A stretch of 64,000 bases of DNA, taken from positions 1,550,001 to 1,614,000 of the forward strand of contig NZ_CP171843.1 of NCBI RefSeq assembly GCF_048020265.1. Direction: 5' to 3'. Source of the DNA: Limnohabitans_A sp048020265. GTDB lineage: Bacteria > Pseudomonadota > Gammaproteobacteria > Burkholderiales > Burkholderiaceae_C. The notes under the pieces are model-generated. The model made no database searches. It was not told the DNA's origin and saw only the letters and a list, made by a program, of their open reading frames with translations. A program made the translations under genes and the position numbers. Positions 26,170-37,474 of the stretch are shown here, in pieces. The first letter of the stretch is position 1, and every line of letters begins with the position of its first letter.

Positions 26170-26256
26170 GAGAAATGCTCCTAGGTTGAAAAAAAGAAAA
26201 ACGTTAAGAAAACATGGATCGCTTTGTGCCTTGCGATGACACCACGATGAGGTATT

Positions 26257-26970
26257 TCAAGGGGCCAAGTCAAACACCAGCACTTCGGCGTCCTGGCCCT
26301 GGCTCAGGTCCAAAACCGATTCGGCTTGCAGCATGGCTGCATCACCGGCTTGGAGTTGCTGGCCATTGACCTGCAGGCTGCCGCGCACCAAAAATACATA
26401 AGCTTTTCGTGCAGGGTCCAAACCGAGACGCGCATTTTCTGCGCCATCGAACAAACCGGCATACATGCGGGCATCGGCGTGGATGGTGACGCCATGCACG
26501 GCCCCTTCAGAGTCTGCAGCCGGTGCAGCCACCAAAGCCAGCTGGCCGCGCTTGGCACTCAGCGGAACAGTTTTTTGCTCGTAGCTGGGTGGAATGCCGG
26601 TCACATTGGGTTCGATCCAGATTTGCAAAAAGTGGGTTTGCTCGCCCTTGGCATGGTTGAACTCGCTGTGGCGCACACCGCTGCCGGCACTCATGCGCTG
26701 CACATCGCCGGGCGGAATGCCCTTCACGTTGCCCATGCTGTCCTGGTGCGCCAGGTTGCCCGACAAGACGTAGCTGATGATTTCCATGTCGCGGTGGCCA
26801 TGTGTGCCAAAGCCGGTTTCGGGCGCGATGCGGTCTTCGTTGATGACCCGCAGGTTGCCAAACCCCATGTGGGCCGGGTCGAAGTAGTTGGCAAAAGAAA
26901 AGCTGTGGAACGATTTGAGCCAGCCATGGTCGGCATAGCCGCGTTCGTTGGATTTGCGAAGGGTCAGCAC
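26257..26970 (-). CDS. Pirin family protein
   Basis: The 237-residue product is a bicupin of the pirin family. It contains WLKSFHSFSFANYFDP, THGHRDMEIISYVLSG (metal-binding histidines), GDVQRMSAGSGVRHSEFNHA and THFLQIWIEPN, the four metal ligands being His, His, His and Glu of these blocks. Some bacterial pirins (YhhW) have quercetinase activity; others bind metabolic enzymes. The start is a GTG with AGGAG eight bases upstream. It is divergent from a LysR gene across 108 bases and is followed by the flavodoxin gene after 87 bases. Confidence 0.92.
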   Translation of the reverse strand: MLTLRKSNERGYADHGWLKSFHSFSFANYFDPAHMGFGNLRVINEDRIAPETGFGTHGHRDMEIISYVLSGNLAHQDSMGNVKGIPPGDVQRMSAGSGVRHSEFNHAKGEQTHFLQIWIEPNVTGIPPSYEQKTVPLSAKRGQLALVAAPAADSEGAVHGVTIHADARMYAGLFDGAENARLGLDPARKAYVFLVRGSLQVNGQQLQAGDAAMLQAESVLDLSQGQDAEVLVFDLAP

Positions 26971-27046
26971 GGGGGGTCTCCTGAATGCGATGGGATAACT
27001 TTAAAGACTGAACATGTCCATGAGATGCAATTCGTTTGCCGCCATC

Positions 27047-27063
27047 ATTCGAATAATTTGAAT
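27047..27063. promoter_or_regulatory. Candidate LysR-type operator between pirin and lysR
   Basis: The 17-base near-palindrome ATTCGAAT-A-ATTTGAAT (one mismatch per arm pair) contains a T-N11-A arrangement, the classical LysR-type recognition form. It sits 15 bases before the lysR ATG and 77 bases before the pirin GTG, inside the divergent promoter region. Confidence 0.5.
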
Positions 27064-27078
27064 TAAGATGAGCCCACC

Positions 27079-28017
27079 ATGCAAAGCCCCAAAGATTGGC
27101 TCACCCCCGACGCCCTGTTCATGCTGCAAACCATCGACGAGCAAGGCAGTTTTGCCGCCGCCGCCCGCAAGCTGAACCTGGTGCCCAGCGCCCTCACCTA
27201 CCGGGTGAGGCAACTGGAGGACGCGCTTGATGTGCTCTTGTTTGACCGCAGCTCACGCCAGGCACGCCCCACCGCCGCCGGCCAGGAGCTGCTGCGCGAA
27301 GCCGGCCGCTTGCTCCAAGACATTGACGCCGTGGCCAACCGGGTCAAGCGGGTCGCCACCGGCTGGGAAGCGGTGCTGACGGTGGCGGTGGACAGCATCA
27401 TTTCACGCAGCGTGGTGATGGATTTGTGCGAGGCCTTTCTGGCGCTGAACAGCCCGACCCGCTTGCGCATCCGGCACGAAACCCTGTCGGGCACCATGGC
27501 TGCCTTGACTTCCGGGCAAGCCGATTTGGCCCTGGGCGTCGCGCTGGGCCAGCACATGGCCGCAGACATTCAGCACATGGCGCTGGGTGAAGTGCCTTTT
27601 GTGTTTGCCGTGGCACCACAGCACCCCTTGGCCCAGGCGGCCGAACCCTTGAGCGATGCCCTGCTGGTGCAGCACCGCATGGTCGCCGTGGCCGACTCGG
27701 TGCAACGCGGCAGTGGCCTCACCGTGGGGCTGCAAGGCGGTCAGGACGTGTTCACCGTGCCCGACATGCCCAGCAAACTGCAAGCGCAACTGCGCGGTCT
27801 GGGCGCGGGCTTTTTGCCCCAAAGTCTGGCCACGCCCTATGCGCAGCAAGGCTTGCTGGTGATCAAGCGCACCGACCAGTCCCGCCTGAGCGCGGTGCAC
27901 GCCGCCTGGCGCGACAGCCGCCTGAGCCCTGCGGGCCACGCCCTGCTGTGGTGGACGGCGCAGCTGGACAAGGCCACCACACGCCGGGCCTTGCTGCAAG
28001 AAATGCACACCCCTTAA
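27079..28017 (+). CDS. LysR-family transcriptional regulator
   Basis: The 312-residue product has the N-terminal winged helix: DALFMLQTIDEQGSFAAAARKLNLVPSALTYRVRQLEDAL, followed by LLFDRSSRQARPTAAGQELLREA and the coiled linker helix. The C-terminal half is the periplasmic-binding-protein-like inducer domain. The divergent pirin and flavodoxin genes are its likely targets, based on the shared intergenic region and the palindrome next to its start. The inducer is unknown. Confidence 0.92.
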   Translation: MQSPKDWLTPDALFMLQTIDEQGSFAAAARKLNLVPSALTYRVRQLEDALDVLLFDRSSRQARPTAAGQELLREAGRLLQDIDAVANRVKRVATGWEAVLTVAVDSIISRSVVMDLCEAFLALNSPTRLRIRHETLSGTMAALTSGQADLALGVALGQHMAADIQHMALGEVPFVFAVAPQHPLAQAAEPLSDALLVQHRMVAVADSVQRGSGLTVGLQGGQDVFTVPDMPSKLQAQLRGLGAGFLPQSLATPYAQQGLLVIKRTDQSRLSAVHAAWRDSRLSPAGHALLWWTAQLDKATTRRALLQEMHTP

Positions 28018-28079
28018 AGTGCATTGGTAGTAACCCACCCGGTCAACATCCGACGGCTTTTCTCGGCTAAAGTGAACCC

Positions 28080-29126
28080 ATGACCACACAACACATCGCC
28101 ATCATCGGCGTCGGCATGGCCGGCGTCACTTGCGCACGCACCTTGCGCCAGACCGGACATAACGTCACCCTGTTCGAGAAAAGCCGAGGCCTTGGGGGCC
28201 GCATGTCCACCCGCGCCAGCGCGTTTGGCAGCTTTGACCACGGGGCGCAGTACTTCACCGTGCGCGATCCGCGTTTTGAGCTGGCCATCGGGACCGCACC
28301 CGGCGTGTGCAAGCCCTGGAGCGCCAACGCCGTGCGCGTGCTCGACCCGAACGGCCGCGTGATCGAGGCCGGTCTGCCCGGCGGCGAGCGCCATTGGGTG
28401 GCCACACCCGGCATGAACGGCTTGGTCAAAGCCTGGGCCGCGCCCCTGGTGGAAGACGGCAACGTGCGGTTGCAAACCCGGGTCACGCAAATCACGGCCG
28501 ACCCGATGAAGAAAAACGGTTGGCAGCTGCACACCGAAAGCGATGACGGCGGACAGCACATTTATGCCGGTTTCGACAAAGTGATCTTGGCCATTCCGCC
28601 TGCACAGGCGGCCACCTTGCTCAAGACGTCCGGTCTGAGCGACTTGGCCAACCCACTGCAAGAGGTGCGCGTCGATCCTTGCTGGACGCTGATGCTGGCT
28701 TACCCACAAGCCGTGCAACCCGGTCTCATCACCCTGGGTCCGCAGTGGAACGCAGCCCGCAGCACGCACCACCGCATCGCCTGGATGGCCCGCGAATCGT
28801 CCAAACCAGGGCGCGAACGCATTGAGCGCTGGACCGTACAGGCCAGTGCCCCTTGGTCGGACGAGCACGTCAACGACACGCCCGATCGCGTCAAGGGTAA
28901 GCTGATCAAGGCCTTTGCCGAGATCACCGGCATTCGCGCCACCCCGGCCCATGCCGAGGTACACCGCTGGCTGTATGCCAAAACCGCACAGCCCTTGGGC
29001 GAAAGCCACCTGTGGTTCAAGGACCAGGGCATTGGCCTGTGCGGCGACTGGTGCCTGGGCCACCGGGTCGAAGACGCTTTTGTCTCGGGCCTGGAGCTGG
29101 CTTTGGCGGTGCTCAAGAAACGCTGA
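28080..29126 (+). CDS. NAD(P)/FAD-dependent oxidoreductase (renalase/amine-oxidase-like)
   Basis: The 348-residue product begins with the FAD-binding IAIIGVGMAGVTCARTLRQTGHNVTLFEKSRGLGGRMSTR, a Rossmann GxGxxG and the following GG-R motif. It continues with FDHGAQYFTV and ends with a second FAD motif (GIGLCGDWCLGHRVEDAFVSGLELA). This layout matches short flavin amine-oxidase or renalase-like proteins of bacteria. Substrate is unknown. It starts 62 bases after lysR and ends six bases before gluQ, so it may share a transcript with the tRNA-modification genes. Confidence 0.82.
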   Translation: MTTQHIAIIGVGMAGVTCARTLRQTGHNVTLFEKSRGLGGRMSTRASAFGSFDHGAQYFTVRDPRFELAIGTAPGVCKPWSANAVRVLDPNGRVIEAGLPGGERHWVATPGMNGLVKAWAAPLVEDGNVRLQTRVTQITADPMKKNGWQLHTESDDGGQHIYAGFDKVILAIPPAQAATLLKTSGLSDLANPLQEVRVDPCWTLMLAYPQAVQPGLITLGPQWNAARSTHHRIAWMARESSKPGRERIERWTVQASAPWSDEHVNDTPDRVKGKLIKAFAEITGIRATPAHAEVHRWLYAKTAQPLGESHLWFKDQGIGLCGDWCLGHRVEDAFVSGLELALAVLKKR

Positions 29127-29132
29127 TCAACC

Positions 29133-30026
29133 ATGGGGAGCCCCTACACAGGCCGGTTCGCGCCCTCGCCAACCGGCCTTTTGCATGCGGGCTCGCTGGT
29201 CGCGGCCCTGGCCAGCTGGCTCGATGCCCGCACGCACGGTGGCCAGTGGCTCGTGCGCATCGAAGACGTGGACACTCCGCGCTGCGTGCCCGGGGCCGAC
29301 CAGGCCATCCTGCAGCAACTGGCAGCCTGCGGCCTGCTGCCCGATGGCCCGGTGCTGTGGCAAAGCCAGCGCGGCGAGCACTACGCTGCCGCCTTGCAAA
29401 CCCTGGTGGATCGAGGCTGGGCCTACCCCTGCGGCTGTTCGCGCAAAGAGATCGAATCGGCCCAAGCCGTTGCCCGGCACAGCGCCGCCGTCTACCCAGG
29501 CACCTGCCGACATGGCCTGAACGGGAAATCCGCCCGTGCCTGGCGGCTGAATGTGCAGGCCGTGCAAGCGGCACTGGGCCTGCCTGCCGTCACGCACTGG
29601 AACGACCGCCGCCTGGGGCCGCAACAGCAAAACGTGAGCCAGGAAGTCGGCGACTTTGTGCTGCGCCGCGCGGATGGCCTGTGGGCTTACCAGCTGGCGG
29701 TGGTGGTGGACGACGCCGCGCAAGGCATCACCCATGTGGTGCGCGGCCAGGACCTGGCCGACAACACCGCGCGGCAAATCGTGCTGCAACGCGCCTTGGG
29801 CCTGCCTACACCCCAGTACCTGCACACCCCCCTGGTGATGGGCACCAATGGCGAAAAACTCAGTAAACAAAACGGGGCCAAAGCGCTGGATTTGCAAACG
29901 CCGCAGGCCGTGTTGTCCGCGCTGAACGCTGCCGCACAAGGGCTGGGCCTACCTGCCATGCCCGAGCCAACTGCACCAGCGCACGCGCTCGATCAGTGGA
30001 CGAAACTGAGCCGATCACACCGATAA
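29133..30026 (+). CDS. gluQ: Glutamyl-queuosine tRNA(Asp) synthetase
   Basis: GluQ-RS attaches glutamate to queuosine at position 34 of tRNA-Asp. The 297-residue product is a truncated GluRS catalytic domain without anticodon-binding domain. It has GRFAPSPTGLLHAGSLVAAL (HIGH-type motif), VRIEDVDTPRC, the zinc-binding set CGCSRKE and YPGTCR, and the KLSKQNGAKAL (KMSKS-type) loop. Its length is typical. It lies in a run of RNA-modification genes (trmB and a pseudouridine synthase follow). Confidence 0.94.
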   Translation: MGSPYTGRFAPSPTGLLHAGSLVAALASWLDARTHGGQWLVRIEDVDTPRCVPGADQAILQQLAACGLLPDGPVLWQSQRGEHYAAALQTLVDRGWAYPCGCSRKEIESAQAVARHSAAVYPGTCRHGLNGKSARAWRLNVQAVQAALGLPAVTHWNDRRLGPQQQNVSQEVGDFVLRRADGLWAYQLAVVVDDAAQGITHVVRGQDLADNTARQIVLQRALGLPTPQYLHTPLVMGTNGEKLSKQNGAKALDLQTPQAVLSALNAAAQGLGLPAMPEPTAPAHALDQWTKLSRSHR

Positions 30027-30058
30027 TCACAGGCTTTGCAAACACCACCTGCACCCCC

Positions 30059-30799
30059 ATGACGACGCCTGAAGACACCACGAACGCCCCGGCAACCAAA
30101 GCCCACGAAGCCCAAGAAGCCCCCTTCATGCGCACCATCAAGACCTATGTGCTGCGGGCCGGGCGCATGGGCTCGGGCCAGGTGCGGGCGTTTGAGCAAT
30201 TCGGCCCGCAGTTTTTGATCCCCTACCGTGCTGAACGCCTGGACGTGCAGGCGGCCTTTGGGCGCAGTGCCCCCTTGATTCTGGAAATCGGTTTTGGCAT
30301 GGGCGATGCCACCGCCAAAATCGCGCAGGTGCGCCCTGAAGACAACTTTTTGTGCTGTGAAGTGCACGAGCCCGGTGTGGGCGCCTTGCTCAAGCGCTGC
30401 GGCGAAGAGCACATCGGCAACATCCGCATCGTCCAGCACGACGCGATCGAGGTCATGGACAACATGCTCGGCCCGGACAGCCTGGACGGCGTGCACATCT
30501 TCTTTCCCGACCCTTGGCACAAAAGCCGCCACCACAAACGCCGCCTGATCCAGGCGCCCTTTGTGCAGCGCCTGGCCCAGCACATCAAGCCCGGTGGCTA
30601 CCTGCACCTGGCCACCGACTGGCAACCTTATTCCGAGCAAATGATGGCCGTTCTCCGCGCCGAACCCTTGCTGGCCAACACCAGCGCCGCAGCGGACGGC
30701 TTTGCCACCAAACCCGACTACCGGCCGCTCACCAAGTTTGAAAACCGGGGCCTTAAGCTCGGCCACGGCGTCTGGGACCTGGTGTTCCGGCGGATCTGA
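30059..30799 (+). CDS. trmB: tRNA (guanine-N7-)-methyltransferase
   Basis: TrmB methylates G46 of tRNAs using S-adenosylmethionine. The product shows the SAM loop LILEIGFGMGDATAK, the acidic EVHEPGVGALL segment, and the catalytic FFPDPWHKSRHHKRRL with TDWQPYSEQM after it. The frame is open from 29996 and overlaps gluQ, but the ATG at 30059 (MTTPEDT) is the likely start, giving 246 residues, near the family length. Confidence 0.95.
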   Translation: MTTPEDTTNAPATKAHEAQEAPFMRTIKTYVLRAGRMGSGQVRAFEQFGPQFLIPYRAERLDVQAAFGRSAPLILEIGFGMGDATAKIAQVRPEDNFLCCEVHEPGVGALLKRCGEEHIGNIRIVQHDAIEVMDNMLGPDSLDGVHIFFPDPWHKSRHHKRRLIQAPFVQRLAQHIKPGGYLHLATDWQPYSEQMMAVLRAEPLLANTSAAADGFATKPDYRPLTKFENRGLKLGHGVWDLVFRRI

Positions 30800-30800
30800 C

Positions 30801-31715
30801 ATGACCCGCTCGGGACGCGTGGCCCAAATGCCCATGCGCGATGGCGTGAGCGCCAGCGTGGTGGCCGTCCCGGCAGGTCACTGGCCCCATTTGCTCGATT
30901 TTCTGGCGCAGCGCATGCCCGGCATCTCGCGCAGCGAATGGGCGCGTCGCCTGGACCAGGGTCTGGTGCTGCAAGAAAGTGGGCAAAGTGCCCAGGCCCA
31001 TCAGCCCTGCCTGGCCGGGCAGCGCTATTTTTATTACCGCCATGTGGCTGACGAGCCGCCATTGCCCGGACAAGCGGCGGTGCTGTTCGAGGACGATCAC
31101 CTGTTGGTGGCCGACAAGCCGCATTTCATGCCTGTGACGCCGTCAGGTCCTTATGTGCAGCAATGCCTGCTGGTGCAGCTCAAGCGCCTGACCGGCCAGG
31201 CCGATCTGGTGCCCCTGCACCGGATTGACCGTGAAACGGCCGGACTGGTGTTGTTTGGCAAACGGCTGCACGAGCGCGATGCTTACCACGCCCTGTTTCG
31301 GGAACACGCCATTCACAAGACCTACCACGCCGTGGCCTTGCACCGCCCCGAGCTGACACTGCCGCGCGTGCACACCAGCCGCCTGGCCGAAGACCCGGTG
31401 CATTTTTTCAAAATGTGCGAAGTCCAGGGCGAGCCCAACAGCGAAACCCGCATCGCGCTGCTGCGCAGCGAGGGGGGCCGAGCGCTGTACCAGCTGGAGC
31501 CGGTTTCAGGCAAACGCCATCAGTTGCGCGTGCACATGATGGCCATGGGGCTTGCGATTGAAGGCGACCAGTTTTACCCCACGGTGCTGCGGGGGCCAGA
31601 TGAGCCTGAAAACTTTGCGCAACCCTTACAGTTGTTGGCCCACTCGGTGCAGTTCACCGACCCGCACACGGGCCAGGCCCGTGTGTTCGAAAGTCGCCAG
31701 CAACTGCGCCTGTGA
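30801..31715 (+). CDS. RluA-family pseudouridine synthase
   Basis: The 304-residue product belongs to the RluA group that isomerises uridine to pseudouridine in rRNA or tRNA. It has LFEDDHLLVADKPHFMPVTPSG, the catalytic block LHRIDRETAGLVLF with the essential aspartate, and a C-terminal GKRHQLRVHMMAMGLAIEGDQFYP. A partial S4-like segment precedes the core. Which RNA it modifies is not evident. The ATG at 30801 lies one base after the trmB stop. Confidence 0.9.
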   Translation: MTRSGRVAQMPMRDGVSASVVAVPAGHWPHLLDFLAQRMPGISRSEWARRLDQGLVLQESGQSAQAHQPCLAGQRYFYYRHVADEPPLPGQAAVLFEDDHLLVADKPHFMPVTPSGPYVQQCLLVQLKRLTGQADLVPLHRIDRETAGLVLFGKRLHERDAYHALFREHAIHKTYHAVALHRPELTLPRVHTSRLAEDPVHFFKMCEVQGEPNSETRIALLRSEGGRALYQLEPVSGKRHQLRVHMMAMGLAIEGDQFYPTVLRGPDEPENFAQPLQLLAHSVQFTDPHTGQARVFESRQQLRL

Positions 31716-31736
31716 GGGGGGCTGGGCCACGCAGGC

Positions 31737-34388
<2,652 letters not shown>

Positions 34389-34417
34389 GGTGGTTCAGGC
34401 TTTCAATGCAACCGGGC

Positions 34418-34423
34418 ATTATA
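34418..34423 (-). promoter_or_regulatory. Candidate -10 box for alaS
   Basis: A perfect TATAAT on the minus strand lies 30 bases upstream of the alaS ATG. No good -35 is seen at 16-18 bases. The rest of the 190-base gap to the divergent gabD (34389-34578) shows no other recognisable element. Confidence 0.35.
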
Positions 34424-34578
34424 GATTTGAGGCCAGGCCTTGCTTGCACACAGGTCAGATCGGCGGCCCCGCAGACGCCATGGTTTTGCGACTTTTGTGA
34501 CAGACAGGGCAATTGACACAGGCTAAGCTGCGCTTTTGAATTTTCCCCGCGCCCGGCCCACGGGCTTTTGGAGACCCC

Positions 34579-36057
34579 ATGGACATGAAGACATCCCCTC
34601 TCGCCCTGCTGAATGACCCCACTTTGCTCAAGACCGACGCCCTGATCAATGGCCAGTGGGTCGCGGGCAGCCAGCGTTTTGACGTGACCGACCCAGCCAC
34701 TGGCGGTCACTTGGCCAGCGTGGCCAACCTCGGGGCAGCCGAAGCCGAAGCTGCCATTGCCGCCGCCAACGCCGCCTGGGGCGCCTGGAAAACCAAGACC
34801 GCCAAAGAGCGCAGCATCATCCTGCGCAAGTGGTTTGACCTGCTGATCGCCAACACCGAAGACCTGGCACGCCTCATGACCGCAGAAAACGGCAAGCCGA
34901 TCGCCGAGTCGCGTGGCGAAGTGGCCTATGGCGCCAGTTTTGTGGAGTGGTTCGCCGAAGAAGCCAAGCGCGTGAACGGCGAAACCTTGCCCCAGTTCGA
35001 CAACAACCGCCGCCTGCTGGTGCTGAAGCAGCCCATTGGCGTGTGCGCGGCCATCACGCCCTGGAACTTCCCGCTGGCCATGATCACCCGCAAAGTGGCC
35101 CCGGCGCTGGCCGCAGGCTGCCCTGTGGTCATCAAACCCGCCGAGCAAACCCCGCTCACCGCCCTGGCTGCGGCCGAGTTGGCTATTCGCGCCGGCATCC
35201 CGGCCGGGGTGCTCAACATCATCACCGCAGACGGCCCGCAAAGCATCGCCATTGGCAAGGTGCTGTGCGCCAGCGACGTGGTGCGCCACATCAGCTTCAC
35301 AGGCTCCACCGAGGTGGGTCGCATCCTGATGGCGCAGTCGGCCCCCACCGTCAAAAAAATGTCGCTGGAGCTGGGCGGCAACGCGCCCTTCATCGTCTTT
35401 GAAGACGCCGACATCGACAGCGCTGTGGAAGGCGCTTTTGCCAGCAAATACCGCAACGCGGGCCAGACCTGTGTGTGCTCCAACCGCTTTTATGTGCAGG
35501 AGTCGGTGTACGAAGAATTTGCCACCAAGTTCGCCGCAAAAGTCAAAACCGCCAAAGTGGGCAACGGCTTTGCCGAAGGCGTGAACCAGGGCCCGCTGAT
35601 CGAGCCCTCGGCCCTCGACAAGGTCGAGCGCCATGTGAAAGACGCCATCGCCAAGGGCGGGCGCGTGCTCACGGGCGGCAAGCGCCTGGACGGTCAGTTT
35701 TTTGAGCCCACCGTGATTGCGGACGCCAGCGCCGACATGGTCTGTGCCAAGGAAGAAACCTTTGGCCCCTTTGCGCCCATCTTCAAATTCAAGACCGAGC
35801 AGGAAGCGATTGACGCGGCCAACAACACCGAGTTTGGTCTGGCCAGCTACTTCTACAGCCGCGACGTGGGCCGCATCTTCCGCGTGAGCGAGGCGCTGGA
35901 ATACGGCATGGTCGGCATCAACGTGGGCATTTTGGCCACCGAGCATGTGCCGTTTGGCGGCGTCAAGCAGTCGGGCCTGGGCCGCGAGGGCTCACACCAC
36001 GGCATGGACGACTATGTGGAGATCAAATACCTCTGCGTGGGCGACATCCTGAAATGA
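34579..36057 (+). CDS. gabD: Succinate-semialdehyde dehydrogenase (GabD-type)
   Basis: The 492-residue aldehyde dehydrogenase contains TPWNFPLAMITRKVAPALAAGCPVVIKPAEQTPL, the FTGSTEVGR cofactor loop, MSLELGGNAPFIVFEDAD with the general-base glutamate, and NAGQTCVCSNRFYVQ with the catalytic cysteine. These segments match succinate-semialdehyde dehydrogenases, which oxidise succinate semialdehyde to succinate with NAD(P). GGAG lies five bases before the ATG. gabT is not adjacent, so the source of the aldehyde is unknown. A strong terminator follows. Confidence 0.9.
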   Translation: MDMKTSPLALLNDPTLLKTDALINGQWVAGSQRFDVTDPATGGHLASVANLGAAEAEAAIAAANAAWGAWKTKTAKERSIILRKWFDLLIANTEDLARLMTAENGKPIAESRGEVAYGASFVEWFAEEAKRVNGETLPQFDNNRRLLVLKQPIGVCAAITPWNFPLAMITRKVAPALAAGCPVVIKPAEQTPLTALAAAELAIRAGIPAGVLNIITADGPQSIAIGKVLCASDVVRHISFTGSTEVGRILMAQSAPTVKKMSLELGGNAPFIVFEDADIDSAVEGAFASKYRNAGQTCVCSNRFYVQESVYEEFATKFAAKVKTAKVGNGFAEGVNQGPLIEPSALDKVERHVKDAIAKGGRVLTGGKRLDGQFFEPTVIADASADMVCAKEETFGPFAPIFKFKTEQEAIDAANNTEFGLASYFYSRDVGRIFRVSEALEYGMVGINVGILATEHVPFGGVKQSGLGREGSHHGMDDYVEIKYLCVGDILK

Positions 36058-36114
36058 ACGCCTGAAAAGACCAAAGCCGCCCGACAGGCGAACGGCTTTG
36101 GAGGCATCGCGTTC

Positions 36115-36138
36115 AAGGCACCCGAGGGTGCCTTTTTT
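36115..36138 (+). terminator. Terminator after gabD
   Basis: A 9-base stem (AAGGCACCC/GGGTGCCTT, loop GA) runs into six T residues on the plus strand. A second, larger hairpin at 36071-36101 (CCAAAGCCG/CGGCTTTGG) precedes it without a T run. The terminator abuts the stop codon of the convergent Bug-protein gene. Confidence 0.85.
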
Positions 36139-37160
36139 CACGACTTTTTGGCCAAGCCCAAACGCTCGATGGTGGCGCGTTCGGCCTCAAAAGTACGGGC
36201 GCCGTAGCGCGTGTACTCCTCGGTGCCCATGTAGATCACGGGCTGGAAGAAACGGTCCAGCGTTTCCAGCACTTTGGGGTCTTCCAGCGTTTTCTTGAAG
36301 GCATCGTGCAGTACCCGCACCACGGCCGGGTCCATGCCCTTGGGGCCGCCAATGCCAAAGGGCGACTCGGTGATCGTGTCCCAGCCACTTTCCTTGACGG
36401 TGGGAATGTCCGGAAACGCTTTGGTGCGGTTGCGCCCCAGCGTGGCCAACAGGCGCAGCTTGCCCTCCTTGACCAGCGGTGCAAATTCGGTGGTGCCGCT
36501 CATCACACGGATGTGTCCGCCCAAAATAGCCTGCATCAGCTCGGCCGAGCCTTTGTACGGAATGTGGTTGAGCTCAATGCCCGCCTTTTGCGAAAACTCT
36601 TCAATGGCCAGGTGAGGCGTGGTGCCCGTGCCGGTGCTGCCGTACTCGACCTTGCCCGGATTGGCCTTGGCATAAGCCACCATTTCCTTGAGTGTCTTGA
36701 AAGGCGCATCCATGGTCGCCACCAAGCCAAAGGTGTAGCCGGTCAGGCAAGCGATGTGGGTCAGGTCCTTGACCGGGTCAAAGGCCATTTTTTGCATGTG
36801 CGGCAAACGGTAGACGCCCAACGGCAGTTGCGTGAGCAGGTAGCCATCAGGGCGGGCATTGACCATGGCCGTGGCGCCCAAAGTGCCCCCCGCGCCCGGC
36901 CGGTTGTCCACGATGACAGACACACCCAATGAACGAGAGGCACTTTCGGCAAAAGCCCGCATGACGGCATCGCTGCTGCCGCCCGGTGGCCAGGGCGCAA
37001 TCAGGGTGATGGGTTTGTTGGGGAATGCGCTCTGCGCCCAAACGCTGCTGCTCATCAGGGCGGGTGCAGCCATACCCGCCAGGATGCCGGCCATGCCTTG
37101 CAAGGCGTGGCGGCGTGGTGCGTCGGGGGCGTGCTCAATCTTGGAGGTGTCCGTCTTCAT
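36138..37160 (-). CDS. Bug/TctC-family periplasmic solute-binding protein
   Basis: The 340-residue product has an N-terminal export signal with a twin-arginine-like RRHALQG and a hydrophobic stretch ending SSVWAQS, then FPNKPITLIAPWPPGGSSDAVMRAFAE and VDNRPGAGGTLGATAMVNARPDGYLL, the signature of Bug (tripartite tricarboxylate transporter) receptors. Such orphan receptors are greatly expanded in Burkholderiales and usually bind carboxylates or amides. No tctA or tctB is nearby. The ligand is unknown; the adjacent gabD is convergent, so a shared pathway is only possible. Confidence 0.9.
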   Translation of the reverse strand: MKTDTSKIEHAPDAPRRHALQGMAGILAGMAAPALMSSSVWAQSAFPNKPITLIAPWPPGGSSDAVMRAFAESASRSLGVSVIVDNRPGAGGTLGATAMVNARPDGYLLTQLPLGVYRLPHMQKMAFDPVKDLTHIACLTGYTFGLVATMDAPFKTLKEMVAYAKANPGKVEYGSTGTGTTPHLAIEEFSQKAGIELNHIPYKGSAELMQAILGGHIRVMSGTTEFAPLVKEGKLRLLATLGRNRTKAFPDIPTVKESGWDTITESPFGIGGPKGMDPAVVRVLHDAFKKTLEDPKVLETLDRFFQPVIYMGTEEYTRYGARTFEAERATIERLGLAKKS

Positions 37161-37305
37161 AGGGGTTCTTTCTGCAAATGGGGAGACACCTCAATTTATT
37201 CAGCCTCACTTGCCGCGTCCACCGGGTAAATCCGCAGAGAGAACCCCATCGCGTCACGCCTGCGACAAACGCGCCGCCTCTGCCATGGCTCGCATCCCTC
37301 TTGTC

Positions 37306-37332
37306 TGGACAAGGTCCAAGCACCAGTACAAT
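37306..37332 (+). promoter_or_regulatory. Candidate promoter of tRNA-Gly
   Basis: TGGACA and TACAAT are spaced by 15 bases, the second hexamer ending ten bases before the mature tRNA. The spacing is short, so the -35 assignment is uncertain. Confidence 0.45.
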
Positions 37333-37342
37333 CTGACGCATC

Positions 37343-37416
37343 GCGGGTGTCGTTCAATGGTAGGACTCTTGCTTCCCAAGCAAATAACGTGGGTTCGATT
37401 CCCATCACCCGCTCCA
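37343..37416 (+). tRNA. tRNA-Gly(CCC)
   Basis: The 74-base gene folds as a cloverleaf. The acceptor GCGGGTG pairs with CACCCGC, followed by discriminator T and an encoded CCA. The anticodon stem CTTGC/GCAAA surrounds loop TTCCCAA (anticodon CCC), and the T arm has GTGGGTTCGATTCCCAT. It reads GGG glycine codons. Confidence 0.96.
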
Positions 37417-37434
37417 GTTTTTGCCAAATCCAAG

Positions 37435-37458
37435 AAGGCCCCGCAAGGGGCCTTCGGC
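37435..37458 (+). terminator. Hairpin after tRNA-Gly
   Basis: An 8-base perfect stem AAGGCCCC/GGGGCCTT with loop GCAA lies 18 bases after the tRNA. The T run is weak and displaced by CGGCA, so termination may be partial and let transcription reach the ParB-like gene. Confidence 0.6.
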
Positions 37459-37474
37459 ATTTTGACCCTCGCCC

